Source: CAYLHQ01 sp964628935
GTDB lineage: Bacteria > Acidobacteriota > Polarisedimenticolia > Polarisedimenticolales > DASRJG01
Assembly (NCBI GenBank): GCA_964628935.1
Contig: CAZVOE010000149.1
Location: 1-8,078 of the forward strand
Direction: 5' to 3'
DNA length: 8,078 bases
Positions 1-5,586 of the stretch are shown one piece after another (position 1 is the stretch's first letter; each line of letters starts with the position of its first letter). The notes under the pieces were generated by a model. That model was not told the origin of the DNA and did not search any database. It saw only the letters and a list, made by a program, of their open reading frames with translations. A program made the translations under genes and the position numbers.

Positions 1-55
1 GAGCACGACCTTGCCAAGGTCGGGGTCGCGGGTTCGAGTCCCGTTTCCCGCTCCA
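1..55 (+). tRNA. tRNA-Gly (GCC anticodon), 3' part only
   Basis: This is the 3' portion of a glycine tRNA gene cut by the window edge. The visible part begins with the 3' strand of the D stem (GAGC). The anticodon stem is CGACC/GGTCG around the 7-base loop TTGCCAA, placing anticodon GCC at 13-15, which reads GGC and GGU. A short variable loop, a T arm with the TTCGAGT loop, and the acceptor 3' strand TTCCCGC follow, then T and a genome-encoded CCA at 53-55. About 21 bases (the 5' acceptor strand and most of the D arm) lie outside the window. The sequence closely resembles the E. coli glyV-type tRNA as I remember it. A protein gene starts 25 bases downstream. Confidence 0.96.
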
Positions 56-80
56 CGCCGGCCCGAGCGCGGAGCCGCAG

Positions 81-680
81 ATGAACCGATCCCGACTCCT
101 CCTCGTTCCGCTCCTTCTCGCGCCGGTGACCGCGGGGGCGGCGTTCGCCCAGTCGTCGATCGCGCTGCCGGAGCGTCCCACCTTCGGCATGGCGCTGGCC
201 CCCGGCGACGCCGTTCCCCCGATCTTCCTCCCCGATCTCTACGGTCGCCCCGCGTCGTACCCCTACGAGGGGGCGAAGGTGACTCTCGTGAACTTCTGGG
301 CGACGTGGTGCGAGCCCTGCCGGCGGGAGATGCCGATCCTCCAAGACCTCGCCGACCGTCGTGGGCCGGACGGGTTGCGGGTCGTCGGGGTCCTCTTCGA
401 CGAAGTGGGTCCGGGCGAGGCGCTCGAGTTCGCGGAGGCGCTCGCCGTCCGCTATCCCCTCGTCCGGGGCAGCCTCGAGTTCGATCGGGCCTGGGGGGGC
501 GTCCACGTGCTTCCCACCAGTTTCCTCGTCGATTCGCGGGGCCGACTGCTCCGGAAGTACGTCGGGGCGGACGAGCGGCAGGCCGAGGTGCTTCGCTCGG
601 ACGTGGCGGCCGCTCTCGAGGGGCGGACGCTCTCGCCCCCCTACCTTCCGGAGAAATCCGAGACCTCTACGGTTCCTTAG
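81..680 (+). CDS. TlpA/ResA-like exported thioredoxin-fold thiol:disulfide oxidoreductase
   Basis: A 199-residue exported thioredoxin-like protein. Residues 1-23 form a Sec signal peptide: Arg4 and Arg near the N terminus of the n-region, a Leu/Ala/Val-rich core, and a likely cut after AFA at 23. The mature part is an AhpC/TSA-redoxin-type thioredoxin fold. It has the redox motif WCEPC with Cys77 and Cys80 and the cis-proline at Pro145 (VLPTSF). CEPC is the active-site sequence of Bacillus ResA, and TlpA/ResA proteins reduce disulfides outside the cytoplasm, often those of apocytochrome c or of proteins that receive copper. The actual client is unknown because no cytochrome maturation gene is nearby. 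The ATG start follows GGAG at 71-74. The gene sits 25 bases after tRNA-Gly, and its TAG stop overlaps the TAA stop of convergent lipA. The fold call is firm; the role is inferred. Confidence 0.93.
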   Translation: MNRSRLLLVPLLLAPVTAGAAFAQSSIALPERPTFGMALAPGDAVPPIFLPDLYGRPASYPYEGAKVTLVNFWATWCEPCRREMPILQDLADRRGPDGLRVVGVLFDEVGPGEALEFAEALAVRYPLVRGSLEFDRAWGGVHVLPTSFLVDSRGRLLRKYVGADERQAEVLRSDVAAALEGRTLSPPYLPEKSETSTVP

Positions 681-1558
681 GCGGGGTCGGGGCGGTGCCG
701 CTCCGCGTGGTACGACGAGCGGACGAGCGGGCCCGACTCGACGTGAGCGAACCCCATCGCGGCTCCCGCGTCGCGGAACGCGCGAAAGGACTCGGGGGAG
801 ACGAACCGGGCGACCGGAAGGTGAGCCTTGGTCGGTTGCAGGTACTGCCCGAGAGTCACCACGTCGACTCCCGCCGTCCGCAAGTCGCCCAGGACGTGGA
901 GGACCTCGTCGTCCCGCTCGCCGAGGCCGAGCATGAGGCTCGACTTCACGCGCATCGCGGCAAGTCCCGCGTCCCGGCGTTCGGCGGCCGCGCGGAGGAG
1001 CGCGATCGAGCCCGCGTAACTGCTTCCCTTCCGTGCGGTGCGGTACAGGCGGGGGACCGTCTCCACGTTGTGCGCGAAGACCTCGGGTTTCCCTGCGAGG
1101 ACGACGTCGAGCGCGCCCGGCTTGTTCTTGAAGTCGGGGGTGAGCACCTCGACGGCGCAGCCCGGGTTCCGCTGCTTGACCGCCTCGATCACGTTGCGGA
1201 AGTGGAGGGCCCCGCCGTCGGGGAGATCGTCGCGGTCGACGCTCGTGATCACCGCGTGCCGAAGGCGAAGGCGCGCCACCGCCTCCGCGACGCGCCGAGG
1301 CTCCTCGGGGTCCGTCCCGGGCGCGGGCCTGCCGCTCGTGACGTTGCAGAAGCCGCAGGCGCGGGTACAGGTGTCCCCGAGGATCATGAACGTGGCAGTG
1401 CCTTGGTTCCAGCACTCCCAGATGTTCGGGCAGCGCGCCTCCTCGCAGACCGTGTGGAGGCGGAGCTCCCCGACCATCGCCCGCATCTCCAAGAAGGGCC
1501 GGTCGGTCTGCAGGCGGATCTTGAGCCACGGGGGACGGACCGTGCGCGTCGCGGTCAT
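677..1558 (-). CDS. lipA: Lipoyl synthase LipA (radical SAM)
   Basis: A 293-residue lipoyl synthase, which inserts two sulfur atoms into the octanoyl chain carried on a lipoyl domain. Both iron-sulfur cluster motifs are intact. The auxiliary cluster that donates sulfur uses Cys38, Cys43 and Cys49 (CX4CX5C). The radical SAM cluster uses Cys64, Cys68 and Cys71 (CX3CX2C). The C-terminal RSSY motif at 280-283, whose serine binds the auxiliary cluster in known structures, is also present. The reading frame stays open far upstream through lipB in another frame, so the start must be chosen. The ATG at 1558 is right because it gives normal family length and overlaps the lipB stop as ATGA. There is no clear Shine-Dalgarno sequence, so translation probably depends on termination at lipB. 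It is the last gene of the lpdA-E2-lipB-lipA operon. Confidence 0.97.
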   Translation of the reverse strand: MTATRTVRPPWLKIRLQTDRPFLEMRAMVGELRLHTVCEEARCPNIWECWNQGTATFMILGDTCTRACGFCNVTSGRPAPGTDPEEPRRVAEAVARLRLRHAVITSVDRDDLPDGGALHFRNVIEAVKQRNPGCAVEVLTPDFKNKPGALDVVLAGKPEVFAHNVETVPRLYRTARKGSSYAGSIALLRAAAERRDAGLAAMRVKSSLMLGLGERDDEVLHVLGDLRTAGVDVVTLGQYLQPTKAHLPVARFVSPESFRAFRDAGAAMGFAHVESGPLVRSSYHAERHRPDPA

Positions 1559-2226
1559 GCGGGGGAGGATACCGGCCGGATTCCCGATTCCGCCAGGGGG
1601 AGGCCGAGGACGCGGGCGGCGTGGGCGGCGGCCCGCTCGGCCGCTTCGCGCACGGTGTGGATACGGCCGGTCTCCTCCTGAATCGACGTGACGCGTCGCC
1701 CCTCGATCCCGCAGGCGACGATCGTGTCGAAGCCGGAAAGCGGTCCGAGGACGTTCAAGGAGAAGCCGTGGGAGGCGATCCAGCCGGTGGAGATTCGCAC
1801 CCCGATCGCTCCGATCTTCCGGCCGCGGGTCCAGGCCCCCGTGAGTCCTTCCTCCCGCACGGCGTGGACGCCGAAATCGGCTGCGGTGCGGATCAGGATC
1901 TCCTCGAGGTCCCGCAGGTAGCGGCGGGCGTCCCTCCGCTCCCCCGCGAGTGCGATCACCGGGTAGCCGACGAGCTGACCCGGTCCGTGGTAGGTCACGT
2001 CTCCGCCCCGGCCGGTCTCGACGCGGTCGATCCCGCGTGCGGCGAGTTCGGCGGGGGAGAGGAGGACGTGCTCGGGCGCGCTCGATCGCCCGAGGGTGAT
2101 CACCGGCGGATGCTCGAGCAGCAGGAGCGTATCGGGCTCGGCCTTCCGCCGAACGGCGTCCACGAGGCGTTCTTGGAGGGCGAGCGCCTCGCGGTAGGGG
2201 ACCCGGCCGAGCCAAACCGCGTCCAC
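1555..2226 (-). CDS. lipB: Octanoyl-ACP:protein N-octanoyltransferase LipB
   Basis: A 223-residue octanoyltransferase. It moves the octanoyl group from acyl carrier protein to the lipoyl-domain lysine, the step before LipA. The family signature RGGDVTYHGPGQ spans 73-84, with Gly, His and Gln where the family needs them. The catalytic pair is Lys137 (in GRKIGAIG) and Cys172 (in ACGI), followed by the usual VTSI at 179-182. The start is GTG at 2226, four bases after the E2 stop. No strong ribosome binding site precedes it, so reinitiation after E2 translation is likely. The C terminus is short and not conserved. Function follows from complete catalytic motifs, and the next gene is lipA, so de novo lipoylation is encoded in one transcript beside its E2 substrate. 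Confidence 0.96.
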   Translation of the reverse strand: MDAVWLGRVPYREALALQERLVDAVRRKAEPDTLLLLEHPPVITLGRSSAPEHVLLSPAELAARGIDRVETGRGGDVTYHGPGQLVGYPVIALAGERRDARRYLRDLEEILIRTAADFGVHAVREEGLTGAWTRGRKIGAIGVRISTGWIASHGFSLNVLGPLSGFDTIVACGIEGRRVTSIQEETGRIHTVREAAERAAAHAARVLGLPLAESGIRPVSSPA

Positions 2227-2230
2227 GGCT

Positions 2231-3487
2231 TCAGAGAAGCGCCTCGTCGAACTCCTCGAGGAAGCGCTTGACGAGGGCCAGGAACTGGTCGGCGACCGCT
2301 CCGTCGACGACCCGGTGGTCGTACGACATCGAAAGGTACATCATCGAGCGGATCGCGATCGCGTCCTGGACCACGACCGGCCGCTTTTCGATCCCGCCGG
2401 TCCCGAGGATCGCGACCTGCGGCTGGTTGATGATCGGGAGGCCGAAGAGGTTTCCGAAAGGCCCCGGGTTCGTGATCGTGAAGGTGCCCCCCTGGACCTC
2501 GTCCGGGTTGAGCTTCTTCGTGCGCGCCCGGTCGGCGAGGTCCTGCACCTTCTTGCAGAGGCCCGCCATCGAAAGGTCGTCGGCGTTCCGGATGACGGGG
2601 ACGATCAGTCCCCAGTCGAGGGCGACCGCCACCCCGATGTTGAGGTCCTTTCGGTAAACGATCTCGTCCCCCTCGACCGAAGAATTCACGATGGGCCACG
2701 CGCGGAGCGCGGGACAGACCGCCTTCACGAAGAACGGGGTGAAGGTCAGCTTCGCGCCGTGGCGCTCCTCGTAGAGCGCCCGGTACTTCTCCCGCAGTTT
2801 CACGATGCGGGTCATGTCGACCTCGAAGATCGAGGCGACGTGGGCGGAGATGCGGCGCGATTCCACCATGTGCTCCGCGATCTTCTTCCGCATCGTGGTC
2901 ATCGCGACGCGCTCGACCCGCGCACCCCCCGCGAACGTGGGACCTCCCGGGGGCGGGGGGGGCGCGGCGGGAGCGGCGGCGGGACGGGCGGTTGCCGACG
3001 CCCCCTTGGCGACGAACGCGAGAATGTCCTTCTTGGTGACCCGCCCTCCCGCACCGGTTCCCGGGACGAGCGTCGGGTCGATCCCATGCTCGGCCGCGAT
3101 CTTCCGGACGACGGGAGAGACGAACGCACCTCCCTCGGCGGGTTGCGTCGCGGGGGCTGCCTTCGCCGCCGGTGCGGCCGGGGCGGCCGCCGGCGGCTCC
3201 TTCGTCTCGGGAACGGAGGGAGCCGGTGCCGCCGCGACCGTGGCCCCCCCTTCCGTGTCGAGGACCGCGACGACCTGGTTGACCGGTACGGTCTCGCCTT
3301 CTTTGCTCCGGATCTCGACGAGGGTTCCGGCGGCCGGCGAGGGGATCTCGGCGTCCACCTTGTCGGTCGAGATCTCGAAGATCGGCTCGTCGCGCTCGAC
3401 CGTGTCTCCGACCTTCTTGATCCAGCGCGTGATCGTCCCTTCGGCGATCGACTCGCCCATCTGCGGCATCACCACGTCGACCTTCAT
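2231..3487 (-). CDS. 2-oxo-acid dehydrogenase complex E2 (dihydrolipoamide acyltransferase), single lipoyl domain
   Basis: A 418-residue E2 core protein with the classic three-part layout. Residues 1-77 are one lipoyl domain with the modified lysine Lys43 in STDKVDAEIPSP. An Ala/Pro-rich flexible linker spans about 80-120. The peripheral-subunit binding domain covers about 122-159 (SPVVRKIAAEHGID, then GTGAGGRVTKKDI). A second Ala/Pro linker leads to the catalytic acyltransferase domain from about 190, containing TFTITNPGPFG and the active-site motif HRVVDG with His391 and Asp395. The protein passes acyl groups from E1 to coenzyme A. Pyruvate, 2-oxoglutarate and branched-chain enzymes are hard to separate by sequence, and no E1 gene is in the window, so no symbol is given. 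The ATG start is supported by GGGAG at 3496-3500 with an 8-base spacer. It lies 16 bases after lpdA and 4 before lipB. Confidence 0.95.
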   Translation of the reverse strand: MKVDVVMPQMGESIAEGTITRWIKKVGDTVERDEPIFEISTDKVDAEIPSPAAGTLVEIRSKEGETVPVNQVVAVLDTEGGATVAAAPAPSVPETKEPPAAAPAAPAAKAAPATQPAEGGAFVSPVVRKIAAEHGIDPTLVPGTGAGGRVTKKDILAFVAKGASATARPAAAPAAPPPPPGGPTFAGGARVERVAMTTMRKKIAEHMVESRRISAHVASIFEVDMTRIVKLREKYRALYEERHGAKLTFTPFFVKAVCPALRAWPIVNSSVEGDEIVYRKDLNIGVAVALDWGLIVPVIRNADDLSMAGLCKKVQDLADRARTKKLNPDEVQGGTFTITNPGPFGNLFGLPIINQPQVAILGTGGIEKRPVVVQDAIAIRSMMYLSMSYDHRVVDGAVADQFLALVKRFLEEFDEALL

Positions 3488-3503
3488 CGTCTTCGCTCCC
3501 GGT

Positions 3504-4910
3504 TCAGATGTGGATCGGTCGGCCGTGCACCGCCAGCGCCGCCTCGCCCATCGCCTCCGAGAGGGTCGGATGGGCGTGGACAGCGTGGATGAGCGACTCG
3601 GCCGTCGCTTCCAGGTTCAGGGCCGCGGTCGCCTCCGAGATCAGCTCGGTCGCCTTGGGCCCGATGATGTGGACTCCGAGGACCTCGTCGTACTTCTTCT
3701 CGGAGACGATCTTCACGAACCCGCCCGTGTCGTCGAGGATCCGCGCCTTGCCGATCGCGGAGAACGGGAAGGTGCCGACCGCGACGTCATAACCCCGCTC
3801 CTTCGCCTTCTCCTCGGAAAGACCGATCGACGCGACCTCGGGGGTGCAGTAGGTGCAGGAGGGGATCTTGTCGTAGTCGATCGGAAGGGGGTTTCGCCCG
3901 GCGGCGTGCTCCACCGCGACGATCCCCTCGTGGGAGGCGACGTGGGCGAGCGCCTGCGTTTTCAGGATGTCGCCGATCGCGTAGACTCCCGGTTCCCCGG
4001 TCCGCATCATCGCGTCGACCTCGACGTACCCGCGGTCGAGCTTCACCTTCGTTCCCTCGAGACCGAGGTCGTCGGTGAGCGGCCTCCGTCCGATGGCGAC
4101 CAGGAGCACCTCCGCCTCGAGGTCGAACGGCTTCCCGTCCTTCGTCGCCGACACCTTCACGCTCGAGTCGGTCGTGACGACCGACTGGACCTTCGACCCG
4201 GTGTGCGCCGGAATGCCGCGCCTGCGGAAGGCCTTCTCGAGCTCGGCCCCGAGCGCCGCGTCCTCGATCGGAATCAGGCGGGGGAGAAGCTCCACCACGG
4301 TGACCTTCGTCCCGAAGGACGCGTAAATCGACGCGAACTCGACCCCCACGGCGCCGGCGCCGAGCACGATCATCGACTTCGGGATCTCCTTCCGGGTGAG
4401 GGCATGGTCGGAGTTCCATACGCGCCTCCCGTCGAACGCGACGCCGGGAAGATCGCGGATCGTCGATCCGGTGGCGAGGATCACGTGCTTCGCGGAGAGA
4501 AGCGTCTTCGATCCCTCGGGCGGCGTGACCTCGACCTTCCCGGGCCCCGCGAGGCGGCCGCGGCCGGGCACGAGCGTCACGCCGTTCTTCTTGAACAGGT
4601 ACTCGATCCCCCGCGCGCTCGACTGGACGACCTTGTCCTTGTAGGCGTGGAGCGCCTCGACGTCGAGTTGCCCGGCGGCGACCTTCACGCCGAACTTCGG
4701 GGCGTGTCGGGTTTCCTCGAGAACCTCGGCCGCGTGGAGAAGTGCCTTGGTGGGGATGCAGCCCCAGTGGGTGCAGATCCCCCCGGGCTTGGGAGCCATT
4801 TCCACCACGGCGGTCGCGAGGCCGAGCTGGGCGGCCCGGACGGCGGCGACGTATCCCCCCGGCCCGCTTCCGATCACGACGAGGTCGAACGAGTTCGTGG
4901 ATGCGGCCAC
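3504..4910 (-). CDS. lpdA: Dihydrolipoyl dehydrogenase (E3)
   Basis: A 468-residue FAD-dependent E3 that reoxidises dihydrolipoyl groups of the E2 with NAD+. It has an N-terminal FAD-binding GSGPGG motif, a redox disulfide Cys46/Cys51 in GGICTHWGCIPTK, a second nucleotide-binding GAGAVG motif in the NAD domain, the second FAD motif YAIGD, and a dimerisation domain ending in HPTLSE with the catalytic pair His447 and Glu452. I chose the GTG at 4910 because it has an excellent GGAGG (4917-4921) six bases upstream. A TTG at 4934 would add eight mostly basic residues (RRERRHR) and include that ribosome site inside the gene. THW between the redox cysteines is less usual than the common LN-type sequence. 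It is the first gene of the minus-strand operon. Confidence 0.95.
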   Translation of the reverse strand: MAASTNSFDLVVIGSGPGGYVAAVRAAQLGLATAVVEMAPKPGGICTHWGCIPTKALLHAAEVLEETRHAPKFGVKVAAGQLDVEALHAYKDKVVQSSARGIEYLFKKNGVTLVPGRGRLAGPGKVEVTPPEGSKTLLSAKHVILATGSTIRDLPGVAFDGRRVWNSDHALTRKEIPKSMIVLGAGAVGVEFASIYASFGTKVTVVELLPRLIPIEDAALGAELEKAFRRRGIPAHTGSKVQSVVTTDSSVKVSATKDGKPFDLEAEVLLVAIGRRPLTDDLGLEGTKVKLDRGYVEVDAMMRTGEPGVYAIGDILKTQALAHVASHEGIVAVEHAAGRNPLPIDYDKIPSCTYCTPEVASIGLSEEKAKERGYDVAVGTFPFSAIGKARILDDTGGFVKIVSEKKYDEVLGVHIIGPKATELISEATAALNLEATAESLIHAVHAHPTLSEAMGEAALAVHGRPIHI

Positions 4911-4916
4911 GCGATG

Positions 4917-4921
4917 CCTCC
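4917..4921 (-). promoter_or_regulatory. Ribosome binding site that fixes the lpdA start
   Basis: On the minus strand this reads GGAGG, six bases before the GTG at 4910. It is the strongest Shine-Dalgarno match in the operon and argues for the GTG over the in-frame TTG at 4934. Confidence 0.75.
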
Positions 4922-4964
4922 GCTCGCGACGCAAGTTGTGGAAGTAGAAAAAGTTAGGCGGAGA

Positions 4965-4994
4965 ACTCTAGCGGAGCCCCCCAGGGGGCGTCAA
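4965..4994 (-). promoter_or_regulatory. Candidate sigma-70-type promoter for the lpdA-E2-lipB-lipA operon
   Basis: On the minus strand there is TTGACG (4994 to 4989), five of six matches to the -35 consensus. An 18-base spacer follows, then TAGAGT (4970 to 4965), four of six matches to the -10 consensus. Transcription would begin near 4958, giving a leader of about 48 bases before the GTG of lpdA. The downstream 4931-4960 stretch is locally AT-rich in a GC-rich window, which fits a promoter region. It is a pattern match only; the housekeeping sigma consensus of this organism is unknown. Confidence 0.45.
4976..4989. repeat. 14-base GC inverted repeat in the divergent promoter region
   Basis: The sequence GCCCCCCAGGGGGC is a palindrome apart from its central CA. 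It lies mainly in the spacer between the proposed -35 and -10 elements of the lpdA promoter and about 20 bases upstream of the proposed nuoB -10. It could be a regulator binding site or a short hairpin. No T run follows on either strand, so it does not look like an intrinsic terminator. Chance occurrence in such GC-rich DNA is possible. Confidence 0.35.
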
Positions 4995-5006
4995 GGCGGC
5001 GGGGCC

Positions 5007-5015
5007 TGCTAAGAT
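5007..5015 (+). promoter_or_regulatory. Candidate extended -10 promoter element for the nuoB operon
   Basis: TGCTAAGAT is an extended -10 element (TGn plus TAAGAT, five of six matches to TATAAT). No good -35 is found 16-18 bases upstream, which extended -10 promoters can tolerate. Transcription would start near 5022, leaving a leader of about 13 bases that just contains the ribosome site GGAGG at 5024-5028. Confidence 0.4.
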
Positions 5016-5034
5016 TTCGACCCGGAGGAACGAC

Positions 5035-5586
5035 ATGGCCAAAGACGAATCGCTCCTCATCCTTCACCGACGGCCCGAAATGCCCGAGGACGTCCGGGAG
5101 TCGGCCTACACGACCCGGATCGAGGACTTCGTCAACTGGGGACGCAAGAATTCCCTCTGGCCGATGCCGATGGGGCTCGCGTGTTGCGCGATCGAGCTGA
5201 TGGCGACGGTCGGGCCGCGGTACGACCTCGCGCGATTCGGAGCCGAGGCGCTCCGCTTTTCCCCGCGGCAGGCCGACCTGATGGTCGTCTCCGGAACGGT
5301 GACGAAGAAGATGGGGGTCGCGGTCAAGAAGATCTACGACCAGATGCCCGACCCGAAGTGGGTCATCGCGATGGGCGCCTGCGCCTCGTCGGGAGGGATG
5401 TACCGCTCGTATGCGGTCGTGCAAGGGGTCGACGAGCTCCTCCCCGTCGACGTCTACATCAGCGGCTGCCCGCCCCGCCCCGAGGCGCTGATCGAGGCGG
5501 TCCTCGAGATCCAGCGGAAAATCGTCGCCGGCCAGCCGAGCGCCGCCGACCTCGCGCAGAGGGCGCGGGAGGGGGCGGCCGCCTGA
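5035..5586 (+). CDS. nuoB: NADH-quinone oxidoreductase subunit B (NuoB, complex I cluster N2)
   Basis: A 183-residue NuoB, the peripheral-arm subunit that holds cluster N2, the last iron-sulfur centre before quinone. The four ligands are present: Cys50-Cys51 in GLACCAIELMA, Cys116 in MGACASSGG and Cys145 in SGCPPRPE. Their spacing equals that of E. coli NuoB as I recall it (63, 64, 129, 158). The PRYDLARFGAEALRF and SGTVTKKM segments mark true complex I rather than the small subunit of a hydrogenase. The ATG start has GGAGG at 5024-5028, six bases upstream. NuoB is normally encoded between nuoA and nuoC, but here the upstream neighbour is divergent lpdA and the downstream neighbour is a methyltransferase. 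It is therefore either a separated or a second copy. The C-terminal 20 residues are Ala-rich and unconserved. Confidence 0.96.
   Translation: MAKDESLLILHRRPEMPEDVRESAYTTRIEDFVNWGRKNSLWPMPMGLACCAIELMATVGPRYDLARFGAEALRFSPRQADLMVVSGTVTKKMGVAVKKIYDQMPDPKWVIAMGACASSGGMYRSYAVVQGVDELLPVDVYISGCPPRPEALIEAVLEIQRKIVAGQPSAADLAQRAREGAAA

Noticed and set aside
1..55. tRNA-Gly as an attachment site of an integrated element
   Set aside because: No integrase gene, no direct repeat of the tRNA 3' end and no composition change were seen downstream; the neighbours are core genes.
11..1681. A 556-codon plus-strand frame starting inside the tRNA and running through the thioredoxin gene and antisense to lipA
   Set aside because: It overlaps a tRNA, a thioredoxin gene in another frame and lipA on the other strand, and its translation is Arg/Pro/Gly-rich without motifs.
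1559..2215. An N-terminal extension of lipA upstream of 1558 (same frame, open to 2215)
   Set aside because: It would overlap nearly all of lipB in a different frame, reads as Arg/Pro-rich sequence, and LipA already has normal family length from the ATG at 1558.
4911..4934. TTG start for lpdA at 4934
   Set aside because: The eight added residues are nearly all basic and precede a normal N terminus; the GGAGG at 4917-4921 is well placed for the GTG at 4910 instead.
4976..4989. The GC palindrome as an intrinsic transcription terminator
   Set aside because: No T run follows it on either strand and it lies upstream of both divergent genes, where a terminator would have nothing to end.
2805..5012. 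A 735-codon open frame on the plus strand, antisense to the E2 and lpdA genes
   Set aside because: It is low-complexity, rich in Arg, Gly, Asp and His, with no recognisable domain. The opposite strand carries two unmistakable enzymes with full catalytic motifs. Long antisense frames are expected in very GC-rich coding DNA.
5181..5582. Upstream extension of the methyltransferase frame to an ATG at 5181
   Set aside because: The extension lies entirely inside nuoB in another frame and encodes Arg/Gly/Pro-rich sequence unlike any domain, while nuoB is clearly real.
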